Assembly (NCBI RefSeq): GCF_900239935.1
Contig: NZ_LT965928.1
Coordinates: 1,964,975-2,028,974, forward strand
Direction: 5' to 3'
Source of the DNA: Pseudoalteromonas carrageenovora IAM 12662
GTDB lineage: Bacteria; Pseudomonadota; Gammaproteobacteria; Enterobacterales; Alteromonadaceae
DNA: 64,000 nucleotides
Shown here: piece after piece, positions 1 through 10,300 of the stretch
Layout: every line of letters starts with the position of its first letter
How positions within the stretch are numbered: the stretch's first letter is position 1
Translations under genes and position numbers: made by a program
Notes under the pieces: generated by a model
What the model was told of the DNA's origin: nothing
The model's database searches: none
What the model saw: only the letters and a program-made list of their open reading frames with translations

Positions 1-1191
1 TGCGTTACCAGTTATAACGTCGTTATCGTTGATGGCAACTGCACTACCAGAAATCCAATCATCTTCCTGATCTATAAAATCAGTTACTGCCCCATCTTTA
101 AAATATACAGGCATAGTAATAATTGTATCGTCATCTTTGTAATAACGTGTATTTGAAGAACCTACAATTACACCATTTTCATTTATTGCTAAAGCAGTAC
201 TTGTAAATGCATCGTCTTCAGTTTCATCTTCATCAGGAGCAAGCGCTAAGCCTAGCTCTTCAAATGAAGTGATATTTAAAGACTCATCAAGCTCCCACTT
301 AACTGCGCGTTTATTAAATAAACCTCGAGAAATATTAGAGTTTAATAAGTTAATACAAACGGATGTTGGCTCATCTTCATTATCACAGTTATCTTCGATA
401 TCTTCTTCTCTTTCAAGTGGAATATCGATAGATGCATTACCTACAACTGTGTAGCCACTGTTCGTTTTAATAATATCATTTGCGCGACTCGTACCGCCAT
501 ATTCATTAAATTCTGGCTCTAGAGGTACTTGTACGCCACTTGAACTTATCACGACACCACGTTCAATAAACTCATGGGTGAACCATGTTTCAGCATCGTC
601 TTCGTCATCAGGTGTAAAAGATACTTTGTCATAAGGCGCACTGCCCCAACCAACCATTACACCATCTTCACTAACTGCATTAAAAATATTTGTTGTTGAG
701 CGTGTTAGGCCGTCATAATCGACAGATGCTATATCAAATAACGGTTGCTCTGTTACTTGCTCATCTGAAAATACAACCCCAATTAAAGAGCTTAGTTTTT
801 GGTATTCAAAGTTAGTTGAAATACCTAAAGAAGAACTCGATAAAAAGCTAACCATAAAGCTATGGGCATCTGGGTTTGTACTTACAGCATCATTATTATC
901 AATATCATCAAGTGTAAATGTAATTTCTTTATCACTTAGTTCGTATGCCGCTTCTTCGCTGTCGTATGCACTTTCAACTACACTTTCACCGAAGTCTATG
1001 TAGCTGGTATCGATTGGTAAGTTATATAAGCCGTTTGCAAAGCCTATAATATGCCCGCTTTCGCTTACATCTGATACGTAAGAATATTTAGCGTCTTCAA
1101 GAGTCCCTAATTCACTTAACTGGTAAGTAGCACTTGTTGCAGATGTGCTTAATGTCGCTAAAATACTGGCAGCGAGTAATTTATATTTCAT
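1..1191 (-). CDS. DUF3466 family secreted protein (partial, runs off left edge)
   Basis: An uninterrupted minus-strand frame of 397 codons begins at 1191 and leaves the window at base 1 without a stop. It starts with MKYKLLAASILATLSTSATSA, a clear Sec signal peptide, and an AAGGAC ribosome site lies just upstream. The mature part is very acidic and rich in phrases such as NENGVIVG, AINDND and NAVSEDGVMVGWG, the self-similar repeats typical of DUF3466 (extracellular or surface-associated, possibly beta-propeller-like). Its start lies 11 bases after the uup stop, and a DUF3466 gene beside uup is a usual arrangement in marine gammaproteobacteria. The function of the family is unknown. The family name rests on repeat style and context. 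Confidence 0.75.
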   Translation of the reverse strand, partial: MKYKLLAASILATLSTSATSATYQLSELGTLEDAKYSYVSDVSESGHIIGFANGLYNLPIDTSYIDFGESVVESAYDSEEAAYELSDKEITFTLDDIDNNDAVSTNPDAHSFMVSFLSSSSLGISTNFEYQKLSSLIGVVFSDEQVTEQPLFDIASVDYDGLTRSTTNIFNAVSEDGVMVGWGSAPYDKVSFTPDDEDDAETWFTHEFIERGVVISSSGVQVPLEPEFNEYGGTSRANDIIKTNSGYTVVGNASIDIPLEREEDIEDNCDNEDEPTSVCINLLNSNISRGLFNKRAVKWELDESLNITSFEELGLALAPDEDETEDDAFTSTALAINENGVIVGSSNTRYYKDDDTIITMPVYFKDGAVTDFIDQEDDWISGSAVAINDNDVITGNA

Positions 1192-1202
1192 TTTAGTCCT
1201 TA

Positions 1203-3119
1203 CTACTGATTCTTTAATTCTTCAAGTTCTTCCCAGCGCTCAAAGGCAGCTTCAAGGTCAGACTCAAGTTGTGCTAAATGGTTCAATGCTTTAGTGGTAA
1301 CGTCACTGTCTTGTTTAAAAAAGTCAGGGTCACTCACAATTATTTGCTGAGCTTCTACTTCAGCCTCAAGTTGTTCCATTTTATTTGGTAGTTGCTCTAA
1401 TTCAAGTTTTAATTTGTAAGAGAGTTTATTGCTTTTACTTTCTGCTTTAGCTACAGGTTCAGGCGCTGTTTTTTCAATTTTTTTTACAGGCTGCTGTTGT
1501 GCTGTTTTAGCTTGTTCAGCAAGATAATTAACATAGGCTTCATAATCACTGTAACCACCAACGATATCCGTTACTTTACCGTTACCTTCAAATGCCCAAA
1601 CACTTGAACATGTATTATCAATAAACTCGCGGTCATGGCTAACGATTAAGACCGTACCTTGATATTGATTAATAATATCTTCAAGTAATTCTAGCGTTTC
1701 AATATCTAAATCATTGGTTGGTTCATCGAGTACCAAAATATTAGATGGCTTTAAGAAAAGTTTTGCCAGTAGCAATCTGTTTTTTTCGCCACCAGAGAGC
1801 GCTTTAACAGGCGTGCGAGCTCGAGCTGGCGGGAATAAAAAGTCCTGTAAGTAACCAAGTACATGACGAGAACGCCCGCCCATCATTACTTCTTGCTTAC
1901 CTTCTGCCACATTATCTTGAACAGTCGCTTCTTCATCTAATTTTTGTCTGTATTGGTCAAAATAAGCAAACTCTAGATTTACACCTTGCTTAATTACACC
2001 GCTATCGGCTTCTAAATCCCCAAACAAAAGCTTTAAGAGTGTTGTTTTACCTATACCATTTGGACCCACTAAACCTATACGATCACCACGCATAACCAAA
2101 GTAGAAAAATCATCAGCAATTACTTTGTCTTTAAATGCATGATTCAAATGTTTGGCTTCAAAAACTAACTTACCTGAGCGATCAGCTGTTTCAATATTAA
2201 AATCTGTTTTACCAACTTGATCTACACGTTGTTTACGCTCGTTTCTAAGTTGCTTAAGTTCACGTACACGTCCTTCGTTACGTGTTCTTCTTGCTTTAAC
2301 ACCTTGACGGATCCAGGCTTCTTCTTCGGCAAGTCGCTTATCAAACAACGCATTTTGACTCTCTTCAACTTTCAAATCATGGGCTTTTTGTTCAAGGTAC
2401 GTAGCGTAATCACCAGGGTAAGATATAAGTTTCCCGCGATCCAAGTCCAAAATACGAGTGGCAACAGCACGAATAAACGCACGGTCATGCGATATAAATA
2501 CAATGCCGCCCTTAAACTCTTTTAAAAATTGCTCAAGCCACATTACACTTGCCATATCTAAATGGTTCGTTGGCTCATCAAGTAATAATAAATCAGGCTC
2601 ACTTACAAGTGCGCGAGCAAGTGCAACTTTACGCAACCACCCACCCGATAAAGACTCAAGCTTTGCTTCAGGTGTTAATTCTAATTGCGTTAATACTAAT
2701 TGAATACGGCTATCAAAACGCCATCCATCAGCCGCCTCTAACTGATTTGATAAACGTTCAAGTTTATTGAGTAATTTATCTGTACATTCAGTTTGTAGTT
2801 GCGTGCTAACATGATGAAAATCAATGAGCAAATTAGCAATCTCAGGCATACCTTGGGCTACGTAATCAAATACTGTACCACTGGCGCCTTTTGGTGGATC
2901 TTGCTCTAGGCGAGATATTTTTAATCCACCTAATTGGTTAATTTCACCATCATCAAGAATAACTTGGCCATCGAGTATTTTTAAAAGTGTTGATTTACCA
3001 GCACCATTACGGCCAACAATACACACTCGCTCACCGCTTTCAATTACAGCATCCGCATTATTAAGTAACGCATGAGTGCCAAAGGCAAGTTGTGCTTTTA
3101 AAATTCTAATTAAATCCAT
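1203..3119 (-). CDS. uup: ABC-F ATPase Uup
   Basis: This 638-residue soluble protein has two ABC ATPase domains and no membrane segments, as in the ABC-F family. The first domain has Walker A GRNGAGKST at about 36-44, signature LSGG at 157-160 and Walker B DEPTNHLD at 181-188. The second has GPNGIGKTT near 350, LSGGEKNR and DEPTNDLD. The tail is a charged helical region from about 545, matching the coiled-coil DNA- or ribosome-binding tail of Uup. Uup lowers transposon precise excision and is thought to act on ribosomes or branched DNA. It follows the glutaredoxin-like gene and rlmL on the same strand, the E. coli order rlmL-uup. All ATPase motifs are intact. Confidence 0.95.
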   Translation of the reverse strand: MDLIRILKAQLAFGTHALLNNADAVIESGERVCIVGRNGAGKSTLLKILDGQVILDDGEINQLGGLKISRLEQDPPKGASGTVFDYVAQGMPEIANLLIDFHHVSTQLQTECTDKLLNKLERLSNQLEAADGWRFDSRIQLVLTQLELTPEAKLESLSGGWLRKVALARALVSEPDLLLLDEPTNHLDMASVMWLEQFLKEFKGGIVFISHDRAFIRAVATRILDLDRGKLISYPGDYATYLEQKAHDLKVEESQNALFDKRLAEEEAWIRQGVKARRTRNEGRVRELKQLRNERKQRVDQVGKTDFNIETADRSGKLVFEAKHLNHAFKDKVIADDFSTLVMRGDRIGLVGPNGIGKTTLLKLLFGDLEADSGVIKQGVNLEFAYFDQYRQKLDEEATVQDNVAEGKQEVMMGGRSRHVLGYLQDFLFPPARARTPVKALSGGEKNRLLLAKLFLKPSNILVLDEPTNDLDIETLELLEDIINQYQGTVLIVSHDREFIDNTCSSVWAFEGNGKVTDIVGGYSDYEAYVNYLAEQAKTAQQQPVKKIEKTAPEPVAKAESKSNKLSYKLKLELEQLPNKMEQLEAEVEAQQIIVSDPDFFKQDSDVTTKALNHLAQLESDLEAAFERWEELEELKNQ

Positions 3120-3134
3120 AGTTCTTATTTGCTC

Positions 3135-3374
3135 TTAATCTGCTTGCGTCATAAATTCACGTGCACTGTGTGCACTAAAAGGCCAATATAGTTGCAGGCC
3201 TTGTTCACTTTTTAATACAGGAATACGTGTTTGATACTTGTTAATAAGCTGCTCATCAGTAATTATATCAACCAATTCTAATGAGCTTGAGGTATCAAGC
3301 AAATTAGTAACTAGTTGCTCAGCTTGCTCGCACAAGTGGCATCCATCTGTATGATACAAAACCCATTTAGCCAT
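3135..3374 (-). CDS. glutaredoxin family protein
   Basis: A 79-residue thioredoxin-fold protein with the N-terminal active-site pattern HTDGCHLCEQA, a C-x-x-C centre at residues 13-16. The later TRIPVL segment gives the cis-proline of the fold. Length and motif fit the small glutaredoxin-like (DUF836-type) family. The first 8 bases of the reading frame overlap the 3' end of rlmL, and uup begins 15 bases after its stop, so the three genes are probably translated from one transcript. The substrate is unknown. A redox role is inferred from the CxxC motif only. Confidence 0.85.
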   Translation of the reverse strand: MAKWVLYHTDGCHLCEQAEQLVTNLLDTSSSLELVDIITDEQLINKYQTRIPVLKSEQGLQLYWPFSAHSAREFMTQAD

Positions 3375-5484
3375 GCGTAATTAACCAGCTATTGTGAATT
3401 TTTTTGTTGCGCTTAAAATCTGGCGATAATGTATTTTCAGAAATATTAACTGCTTTTAAACCTAAACCAATTAAGCCTACTTCATCCATAACAAACCCAC
3501 GCTTGTTATTAGAAAAAATTAAGGTACCTGAAGGGCTTAAAATCTTTTTAACCCAAGTTAGTAACTTAATATGATCACTTTGCACATCGAATGCATCTTT
3601 CATACGTTTAGAATTAGAGAACGTAGGCGGATCTAAAAATATTAAATCGTATTGTGCTGTTGCGTGCTCAAGCCATTTTAAGCAATCGGCTTGCTCAAAA
3701 CGATAACGTGTATTACTTATATTATTTAAATCAAAGTTATCTTGGCCCCACTTTAAGTAGGTTTTAGATAAATCAACTGTAGTAATAGCCTTTGCGCCGC
3801 CAAGCGCTGCATGCACTGATGCGCTTCCTGTGTACGCAAATAAATTTAAAAAGCGTTTATCTTTAGCATTTTCTTGAATATAACGACGTACTAAACGGTG
3901 ATCTAAAAACAGGCCTGTATCTAAATAATCAAACAAATTAACTTTGAATTTTGCGCCAAATTCTTCAACTACCATTGTACGATTTTGCTTTGCCATAGGT
4001 GTATATTGCTCTTCACCCTTTTGCTTTTTACGTACTTTTACAGCAATGTTTTCTGGTGAAATTTTTAACTGCTGTGCTGTTAAGCTAATCACATCTTGAA
4101 GACGTTTATCTGATGTTTTTTCATCGATTTCTTTTGGTGCTGCATACTCAAAAATAACAGCCGAATCGCCATATACATCTACGGCTACGTTGTATTCTGG
4201 AATATCAGCATCATATACACGATACGCTTGAACCTCATTTTGCTTCAGCCAGTTTTTTAACCCTTGCTTGTTCTTTTTCAAACGATTAGCAAACGACATA
4301 GAGCCTTCAAAGTTAAGTGCTGGCTTATCTTCCGTCGTTAAACTAACTTGCTTATCATCTAATTGATACAAATTAAGCTCAACATCAAGCGGTCCATTTT
4401 TAAACTTATAACGTTTAAGCCTAACTAGTTTTAACAGTTTAAATAAGCTCTCATCCATGCCCAGTAAAGCAAGTTTCCAGTGGTTAAAGTGCTTTTTAAA
4501 ACCAACACCCATACTACGGTGTAAATTTACGAGTTCGGCCATAGAGCCAATCCGTTCGCCATAAGGTAAGTTTGAAATAACGACCCCAGGTAATTTAGCA
4601 ACGGGTGTTAATTTAGTCGCATCGCTTTGTTTAAATTTAATAACAGTATCAAGCTCAGCGCGCTCAGCATTTGCTATGGCTTTATCGAGTACCTGCGAAT
4701 CGTAATCGTGACCAATTAACCATAATTTAGGATCGGTAATTTGCGCTAATAGCTCTTCACGAAGTTGTTTAAATTTAGCAGCTCTAAAGCTTGGCAAACG
4801 CTCAAAAGCAAACCCTTCTCTAAATAAACCTGGGGCTTCATTGCGTGCCATGCCCGCAGCTTCTATTAAAATAGTGCCTGCACCACAACATGGGTCAAAT
4901 AAAGGTTGATTTACATTATCAAGCCAACCACTTCGTTTAATAAGTGCAGCGGCTAAATGTTCTTTAATTGGCGCTTTACCTTGACCTTGACGGTAACCAC
5001 GCTCAGATAAACGCGGGCCAGAATAGTCAATATACATTGAAACGCCATGGCGATTAAGACGCGCAACAACGCGCACGTTTGCATCTTGTTTATCTACATT
5101 TGGGCGCTGCTCATATAAATCATTGAAATAATCTACAATGGCGTCTTTAATCACTAGTCCTGAAAACTGAGTGTTTTTAAGTGAGTCATTTGTACCATTA
5201 AAATCAACGGCAAATGTTTGTGTAGGACCAAACCACTCTTGCCATGGTTGTAAGCGAGCAAACTTGTATAGGCTATCTTTGTCGTTAACGCCTTCTTTTT
5301 CTTCGATAAGCATAAGCACACGCGTAGCAAAACGGCTTGATAAACACACCTTTTGCGCCAGTAATGAGTCAGCCTCAAAACGAACAGAACCCACATTTTG
5401 CTTAGAGACAACTGCGCCAAGCTCTGTTAGTTCATCAACCAATAAATTTTCGATTCCGATAGAAGTAAGTGCGATAAATTGCAA
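3367..5484 (-). CDS. rlmL: bifunctional 23S rRNA methyltransferase RlmKL
   Basis: This 705-residue fusion matches the E. coli RlmL (RlmKL) length of about 702. The N-terminal half carries a THUMP RNA-binding region and a Rossmann methyltransferase with FDPCCGAGTILIEAAG and the catalytic NLPYGERIG motif (m2G2445 activity). The C-terminal half is a second SAM methyltransferase with FLNLFAYTGSASVHAA and the FLDPPTFSNSKRM motif (m7G2069 activity, RlmK). It methylates 23S rRNA during 50S assembly. The E. coli neighbour ycbX is absent between zapC and rlmL. The start at 5484 is supported by the immediate MQFIALTSIGIENLL, the usual RlmL N-terminus. Confidence 0.95.
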   Translation of the reverse strand: MQFIALTSIGIENLLVDELTELGAVVSKQNVGSVRFEADSLLAQKVCLSSRFATRVLMLIEEKEGVNDKDSLYKFARLQPWQEWFGPTQTFAVDFNGTNDSLKNTQFSGLVIKDAIVDYFNDLYEQRPNVDKQDANVRVVARLNRHGVSMYIDYSGPRLSERGYRQGQGKAPIKEHLAAALIKRSGWLDNVNQPLFDPCCGAGTILIEAAGMARNEAPGLFREGFAFERLPSFRAAKFKQLREELLAQITDPKLWLIGHDYDSQVLDKAIANAERAELDTVIKFKQSDATKLTPVAKLPGVVISNLPYGERIGSMAELVNLHRSMGVGFKKHFNHWKLALLGMDESLFKLLKLVRLKRYKFKNGPLDVELNLYQLDDKQVSLTTEDKPALNFEGSMSFANRLKKNKQGLKNWLKQNEVQAYRVYDADIPEYNVAVDVYGDSAVIFEYAAPKEIDEKTSDKRLQDVISLTAQQLKISPENIAVKVRKKQKGEEQYTPMAKQNRTMVVEEFGAKFKVNLFDYLDTGLFLDHRLVRRYIQENAKDKRFLNLFAYTGSASVHAALGGAKAITTVDLSKTYLKWGQDNFDLNNISNTRYRFEQADCLKWLEHATAQYDLIFLDPPTFSNSKRMKDAFDVQSDHIKLLTWVKKILSPSGTLIFSNNKRGFVMDEVGLIGLGLKAVNISENTLSPDFKRNKKIHNSWLITHG

Positions 5485-5575
5485 AGTAATAACCCTTAAT
5501 AGCTAATTGCGCAGGATTATAACATAGGTTGGGGAACAAACGCGCCATAAACACACGTATAAACGTTAAAATTGG

Positions 5576-6106
5576 TTATGCTGTTTGGCTTTGATATTGC
5601 TGGTTTAAAAGTGGGTGAACGCGATTATTAAGAACACGGATCACTTCAAACTGCTCAAGTGATAAATTATCATCAAGTTTAAAGTTTTCGTTCAAATTAA
5701 TGCAAATAGAAGCATCAGGGCAATGCTCTACAATTAAGAATTCACCAATTTGGGCTTTAGAGGCAAGCTTAATGATTGCTTCAACACTTGGCTCATTACC
5801 GGTATATTCTTGAAAAAACCAACTTTTAGCAAGTACAGGTTTTAAGTGAAATTTTACAGCTGTTGCATTTAACGCTATTTGGCATATTTGAGCAGGCTTA
5901 TATAAATTAAAACCGTCTAAGTAATTATAAACTTGTTCGTAAAATGCAGCATCTTCAAGGCTAAAGCGAGGATTACTAAATACGCAGTCGGTAAGTTGTC
6001 TTAATTTATAAGGTGTGCGTAATTGCATATCATCGTCTAAATCGAGTAATAAACGATTTTGTTTAGGACAAGCAATCCACTGCCATTGCTTTGATGCTTG
6101 TAACAT
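5576..6106 (-). CDS. zapC: cell division protein ZapC
   Basis: A 176-residue cytoplasmic protein. ZapC binds FtsZ and promotes lateral bundling of protofilaments at the Z ring. The call rests on the WQWIACPKQNRLLLDLDDDM start, the F-S-LEDAAFYE segment, KPVLAKSWFF (compare KPQMPKSWHF in E. coli) and the position between pyrD and rlmL, as in E. coli. The frame stays open to 6175, but an AAGGAGGAG ribosome site lies 4-5 bases before the ATG at 6106, and homology also begins there. Stop to next start (rlmL) is 91 bases. The N-terminal half is better conserved than the C-terminal tail. Confidence 0.85.
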   Translation of the reverse strand: MLQASKQWQWIACPKQNRLLLDLDDDMQLRTPYKLRQLTDCVFSNPRFSLEDAAFYEQVYNYLDGFNLYKPAQICQIALNATAVKFHLKPVLAKSWFFQEYTGNEPSVEAIIKLASKAQIGEFLIVEHCPDASICINLNENFKLDDNLSLEQFEVIRVLNNRVHPLLNQQYQSQTA

Positions 6107-6233
6107 GTGCTCCTCCTTGGATAACGTAGTAGATAAATAATGCAATAAGCTTAAAGTATAACCGCTTTTGACCATTTTATAAATGCCTGCTTAGAACATT
6201 TATTGAACGATCAAAAGCTTAGATAACTGATCC

Positions 6234-7244
6234 TTATAAGCCGTTAACGATCGACTTGACCAATTGTGGACCTTTGTAGATGAACCCAGTATAAACCTGA
6301 ACCAAATTTGCACCGGCATTTAACTTTTCTTTTGCTGATTGGGCATCATCAATACCCCCTACCCCAATTATTGGTAAGTTACCTTTGGTTAAGCGTTTTA
6401 ATTCGCTAACTACATGCGTAGAGCGCTCTCTCACAGGCAATCCAGATAATCCACCCGCTTCATCAGCGTATTGTAGCCCCATTACTGCACTGCGTTCTAA
6501 CGTGGTATTAGTTGCAATTACACCATCAATTTTATTACTTAATAATGATTCGCTTACTTGTGCTATTTGGATCTCATCAAGATCTGGCGCAATTTTTACA
6601 AGCATTGGCACTTGTTTATTGTGCTTTGCAATTAAATCAAGCTGCTCATTTTTTAAACTTTGCAATAAGTCATCCAGTGCTGCGCCGTATTGTAAGTCAC
6701 GAAGTCCTGGTGTATTTGGTGATGAAATATTTACGGTAATATAAGAAGCATGTTCGAAAACCCTACGCATACAATGAATATAATCATCTTTACCTTGCTC
6801 ATTAGGCGTATCTTTATTTTTACCAATATTAATGCCTAAAATGCCTGTATACTTAGCAGCTTTAACATTATTAACTAAATTATCCACGCCTTTATTATTA
6901 AAACCCATGCGGTTAATAATCGCATTTGACTGAGGAAGTCTAAATATACGTGGCTTATCGTTGCCAGCTTGTGGACGAGGTGTAACCGTACCCACTTCTA
7001 CAAAGCCAAACCCCATTTGGCTAAAAGCATCAATACATTCAGCGTTTTTATCAAGGCCAGCTGCAAGTCCAACAGGGTTTTTAAACTCTAGTCCTAAAAA
7101 ATTTACCGGTTTATCTGCAATACTTTGAGACCAAGCTGCATTAAGCGGTGTATTAGAAAAACGGCGAAGATTATTAAGTGCAAACTCATGCGCCCACTCC
7201 GCATCACGGGTAAACATAAAACGGCGAGCTAAATCATAAAACAT
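6234..7244 (-). CDS. pyrD: dihydroorotate dehydrogenase (quinone), class 2
   Basis: PyrD oxidises dihydroorotate to orotate in pyrimidine synthesis and passes electrons to membrane quinones through FMN. The sequence shows [12 protein letters not shown], the [15 protein letters not shown] loop, [24 protein letters not shown] with the class 2 catalytic serine region, and the C-terminal [19 protein letters not shown]-phosphate site. An amphipathic N-terminus serves membrane association. Two in-frame ATGs stand at 7250 and 7244. The GAGG ribosome site is only 3 bases from the first and 9 from the second, and starting at 7244 gives 336 residues, the E. coli length, so I chose it. pyrD-zapC order is conserved with enterics. 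Confidence 0.95.
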   Translation of the reverse strand: MFYDLARRFMFTRDAEWAHEFALNNLRRFSNTPLNAAWSQSIADKPVNFLGLEFKNPVGLAAGLDKNAECIDAFSQMGFGFVEVGTVTPRPQAGNDKPRIFRLPQSNAIINRMGFNNKGVDNLVNNVKAAKYTGILGINIGKNKDTPNEQGKDDYIHCMRRVFEHASYITVNISSPNTPGLRDLQYGAALDDLLQSLKNEQLDLIAKHNKQVPMLVKIAPDLDEIQIAQVSESLLSNKIDGVIATNTTLERSAVMGLQYADEAGGLSGLPVRERSTHVVSELKRLTKGNLPIIGVGGIDDAQSAKEKLNAGANLVQVYTGFIYKGPQLVKSIVNGL

Positions 7245-7271
7245 CAACATAATCCTCTTTAAATTGCAGAC

Positions 7272-7300
7272 AAAAAAATACCTCAGACAAGGCTGAGGTA
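7272..7300 (-). terminator. rho-independent terminator after gdhB
   Basis: Inverted repeat TACCTCAG / CTGAGGTA (8-bp stem, 6-base loop). Read on the minus strand it is followed by a run of seven T residues. It lies 63 bases after the gdhB stop and about 30 bases upstream of pyrD, separating the two genes. Confidence 0.85.
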
Positions 7301-7362
7301 TTATATAGCAATTTTAAAAATTAACTGATTATTTACTAAATAAATAACCGTTAAAAATTAGA

Positions 7363-10300
7363 TTATTTGCATGGAGTATCACAGTTATGGCTTAACAGCA
7401 TCAATTCACGCAGTGCTACTGAGAACTTAGCAAAGTCATGGCTTTGCGATGTTTTAAACTCAGCAAGCATTTGCTTCCAGCGCTGAAGCAATAAATCTTG
7501 GCTGTCCATCCATTGATCAATTTGTTTATCAACATCGTTGTCATCGCCTTCAAAGCTATTAAGAACAACTTCTGACAATGTACGTTGCTGCCAATCAAGT
7601 TCTTCACGATATGAAGAACGAGCCAGAGCTTGCCAGTGATTAGCAACAGGCTGATGCGTTATTTGATCTAAGAACCAATGCAGGCCCATACGCGCACCTA
7701 GTTTAAAGTAGGTGTTTGATACCATAGAAATATTTTTACTTGAGCTATTAGCTATTTCTGCTAAATCCATTACAGAGAATAAACTAGATAAAGACACAAT
7801 ACGCTTAGCGATATCTTTAGGTACACCGCTTTGAACTAGCTTATCTGACTCAACAACTATACGTTCATTCTCTTTTTCGACCATGTAAGAATTTAAGTTT
7901 TCACTCAAGTCTTTAAATACTGGTGCAAAGTATTCGATTGATTGTTCAATAGTGAGTGCTTTATTACGATGACGTAAGAACCAACGTGTTGCGCGACGTA
8001 CCGTACGACGTAGTTGATAAAGCATTTCTGTTTGAACTGATGCTGGAATTTTATTATCAAGCGCACTGATAGAAGACCAAGTATCGCGCATTTCAAATAT
8101 TTCACTGGCAATTGAATAACACAATGCTATTTCAGCTTCGTTAGCGCCTGTTTCTTCATGCATACGTACCATGAAGTTTAAGCCCATGTCATTAACGATA
8201 TTATTAGCAAGTTTAGTCGCTATAATTTCTTTACGCAGTGGATGATTATTCATCGCATCGTTAAATTTCTCACGTAGAGGACGTGGGAACGATTTAACAA
8301 GTAATTGGCGGTAATAAGGGTTTTCAGTAATTTCTTCTGTTACTAATGACTCTTTTAATACCATTTTTGCGTAAGATACAAGTACAGAGAGCTCAGGGCG
8401 AGTTAAGTCTTTACCCGCTGCTGCACGTTCTGCTAATTCTTCATCGCTTGGAATAAACTCTATAGCGCGGTTTAACTTGCCTTCTTTTTCAAGAGCATGA
8501 ATAAAGCGAATTTTTTCTTTAAGGGTGGAAGCCCCTTTAGACTGCGTGATAGAAATTGTATGCGTTTGACGGTAACAATCTTTAAGTACTAATTCAGACA
8601 CTTCATCAGTCATCGAATAAAGCAGCTCATCACGCTGTTTACGCGTTAAATCACCTTCAGCTACTAAACCATTTAATAAAATCTTGATGTTAACTTCGTT
8701 ATCTGAACACGCTACACCACCAACGTTATCAATAAAGTCTGTATTTACACGTCCGCCTTTAGCAGCAAACTCAATACGACCTAATTGAGTGGCGCCTAAG
8801 TTACCACCTTCACCAATTATTTTAGCGCCTAACTCTTTACCGTTGATACGTAGTGCATCGTTTGCACGGTCCCCTACATCAGCATCGGTTTCTTTAGAGT
8901 GTTTAATGTATGTTCCAATTCCGCCATTCCATAATAAATCAAAGTTCATCATTAATGAGGCTTTCATTAGCTCATTAGGCGTCATGCTTGCTTTTTTAGT
9001 GCCCAACATTTTTTTCATTTCTGGGCTAAGCGTAATTGATTTAGCAGCACGAGAGAAAACACCACCACCAGCAGAAATTAATTCTTTATTGTAATCTTCC
9101 CACGATGAACGCGGTAAATTAAATAAACGCTCACGTTCTGGGTAAGACGTAGCTGCATCAGGATTCGGATCAATAAATATGTGCATGTGGTTAAATGCTA
9201 CTTGTAAACGAATATGCTTAGATAACAACATACCATTACCAAATACATCCCCTGCCATGTCACCAATTGCCACTACAGTAAAATCGGTAGTTTGACAGTC
9301 AATATCCATTTCACGGAAATGACGTTTAACAGACTCCCACGCGCCTTTGGCGGTAATACCCATTTTCTTATGGTCGTAACCTACAGAGCCGCCTGATGCA
9401 AATGCATCACCTAACCAGAAGTTATATTCATTGGCTATGCCATTTGCGATATCAGAGAACGTAGCGGTTCCTTTATCGGCTGCAACAACTAAATAAGCAT
9501 CGTCTTCATCGTGGCGAACAACATCTCTAGCAGGCACAATTTCGCCGCGCTCAATGTTATCAGTTATATCTAAAAGCCCACGAATGAATATTTTATAACA
9601 CTCTTGGCCTTCTTTAATAAACGCCTCGCGTTCACTTGGTAGCTGTTTACATACAAAACCACCTTTAGAGCCTACAGGTACAATTACTGTATTTTTAACT
9701 TGTTGCGCTTTAACTAAGCCTAGTACTTCAGTACGGAAATCTTCACGACGGTCTGACCAACGAAGTCCACCACGAGCAACTTTACCATAGCGTAAATGCA
9801 CACCTTCAACGCGCGGAGAATATACAAAAATCTCAAACGCAGGAAGTGGAAGTGGTACATCTGGAATTAGGCTTGGCTGTATTTTAAACGACACATACGA
9901 TTTAAACTGGCCTGCATCATCTTTTTGGAAATAGTTAGTACGTAACGTAGCAACAATCATATCTACGTATAAACGTATAATACGGTCATCATCAAGGTTT
10001 GCTACGTTTTCAAGCTCTAGGTATATTTGAGAACTTAATTTTTCGAGAGTTTTAGCACTCGCAGGGCTTTTAACTGAGAACTTTTTAGCAAATAAATTTA
10101 CAATTTGCGCTGCAATATTAGGGTAATTTGCAAACGTACTTTCAATGTAGCTTTGCGAGAAAGTAACACCGATTTGGCGCATGTACTTAGCGTAAGCGCG
10201 TAAAATGGAGGCTTCACGACCTGTTAAGCCGCCCATTAACACCAAACGGTTAAAGCCGTCATTCTCTAAGCGGTTTCCCCAAACGTTAGTTAACGCAGCA

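Noticed and set aside
269..454. Plus-strand open frame inside the DUF3466 gene
   Set aside because: Serine-rich antisense shadow of an acidic coding sequence.
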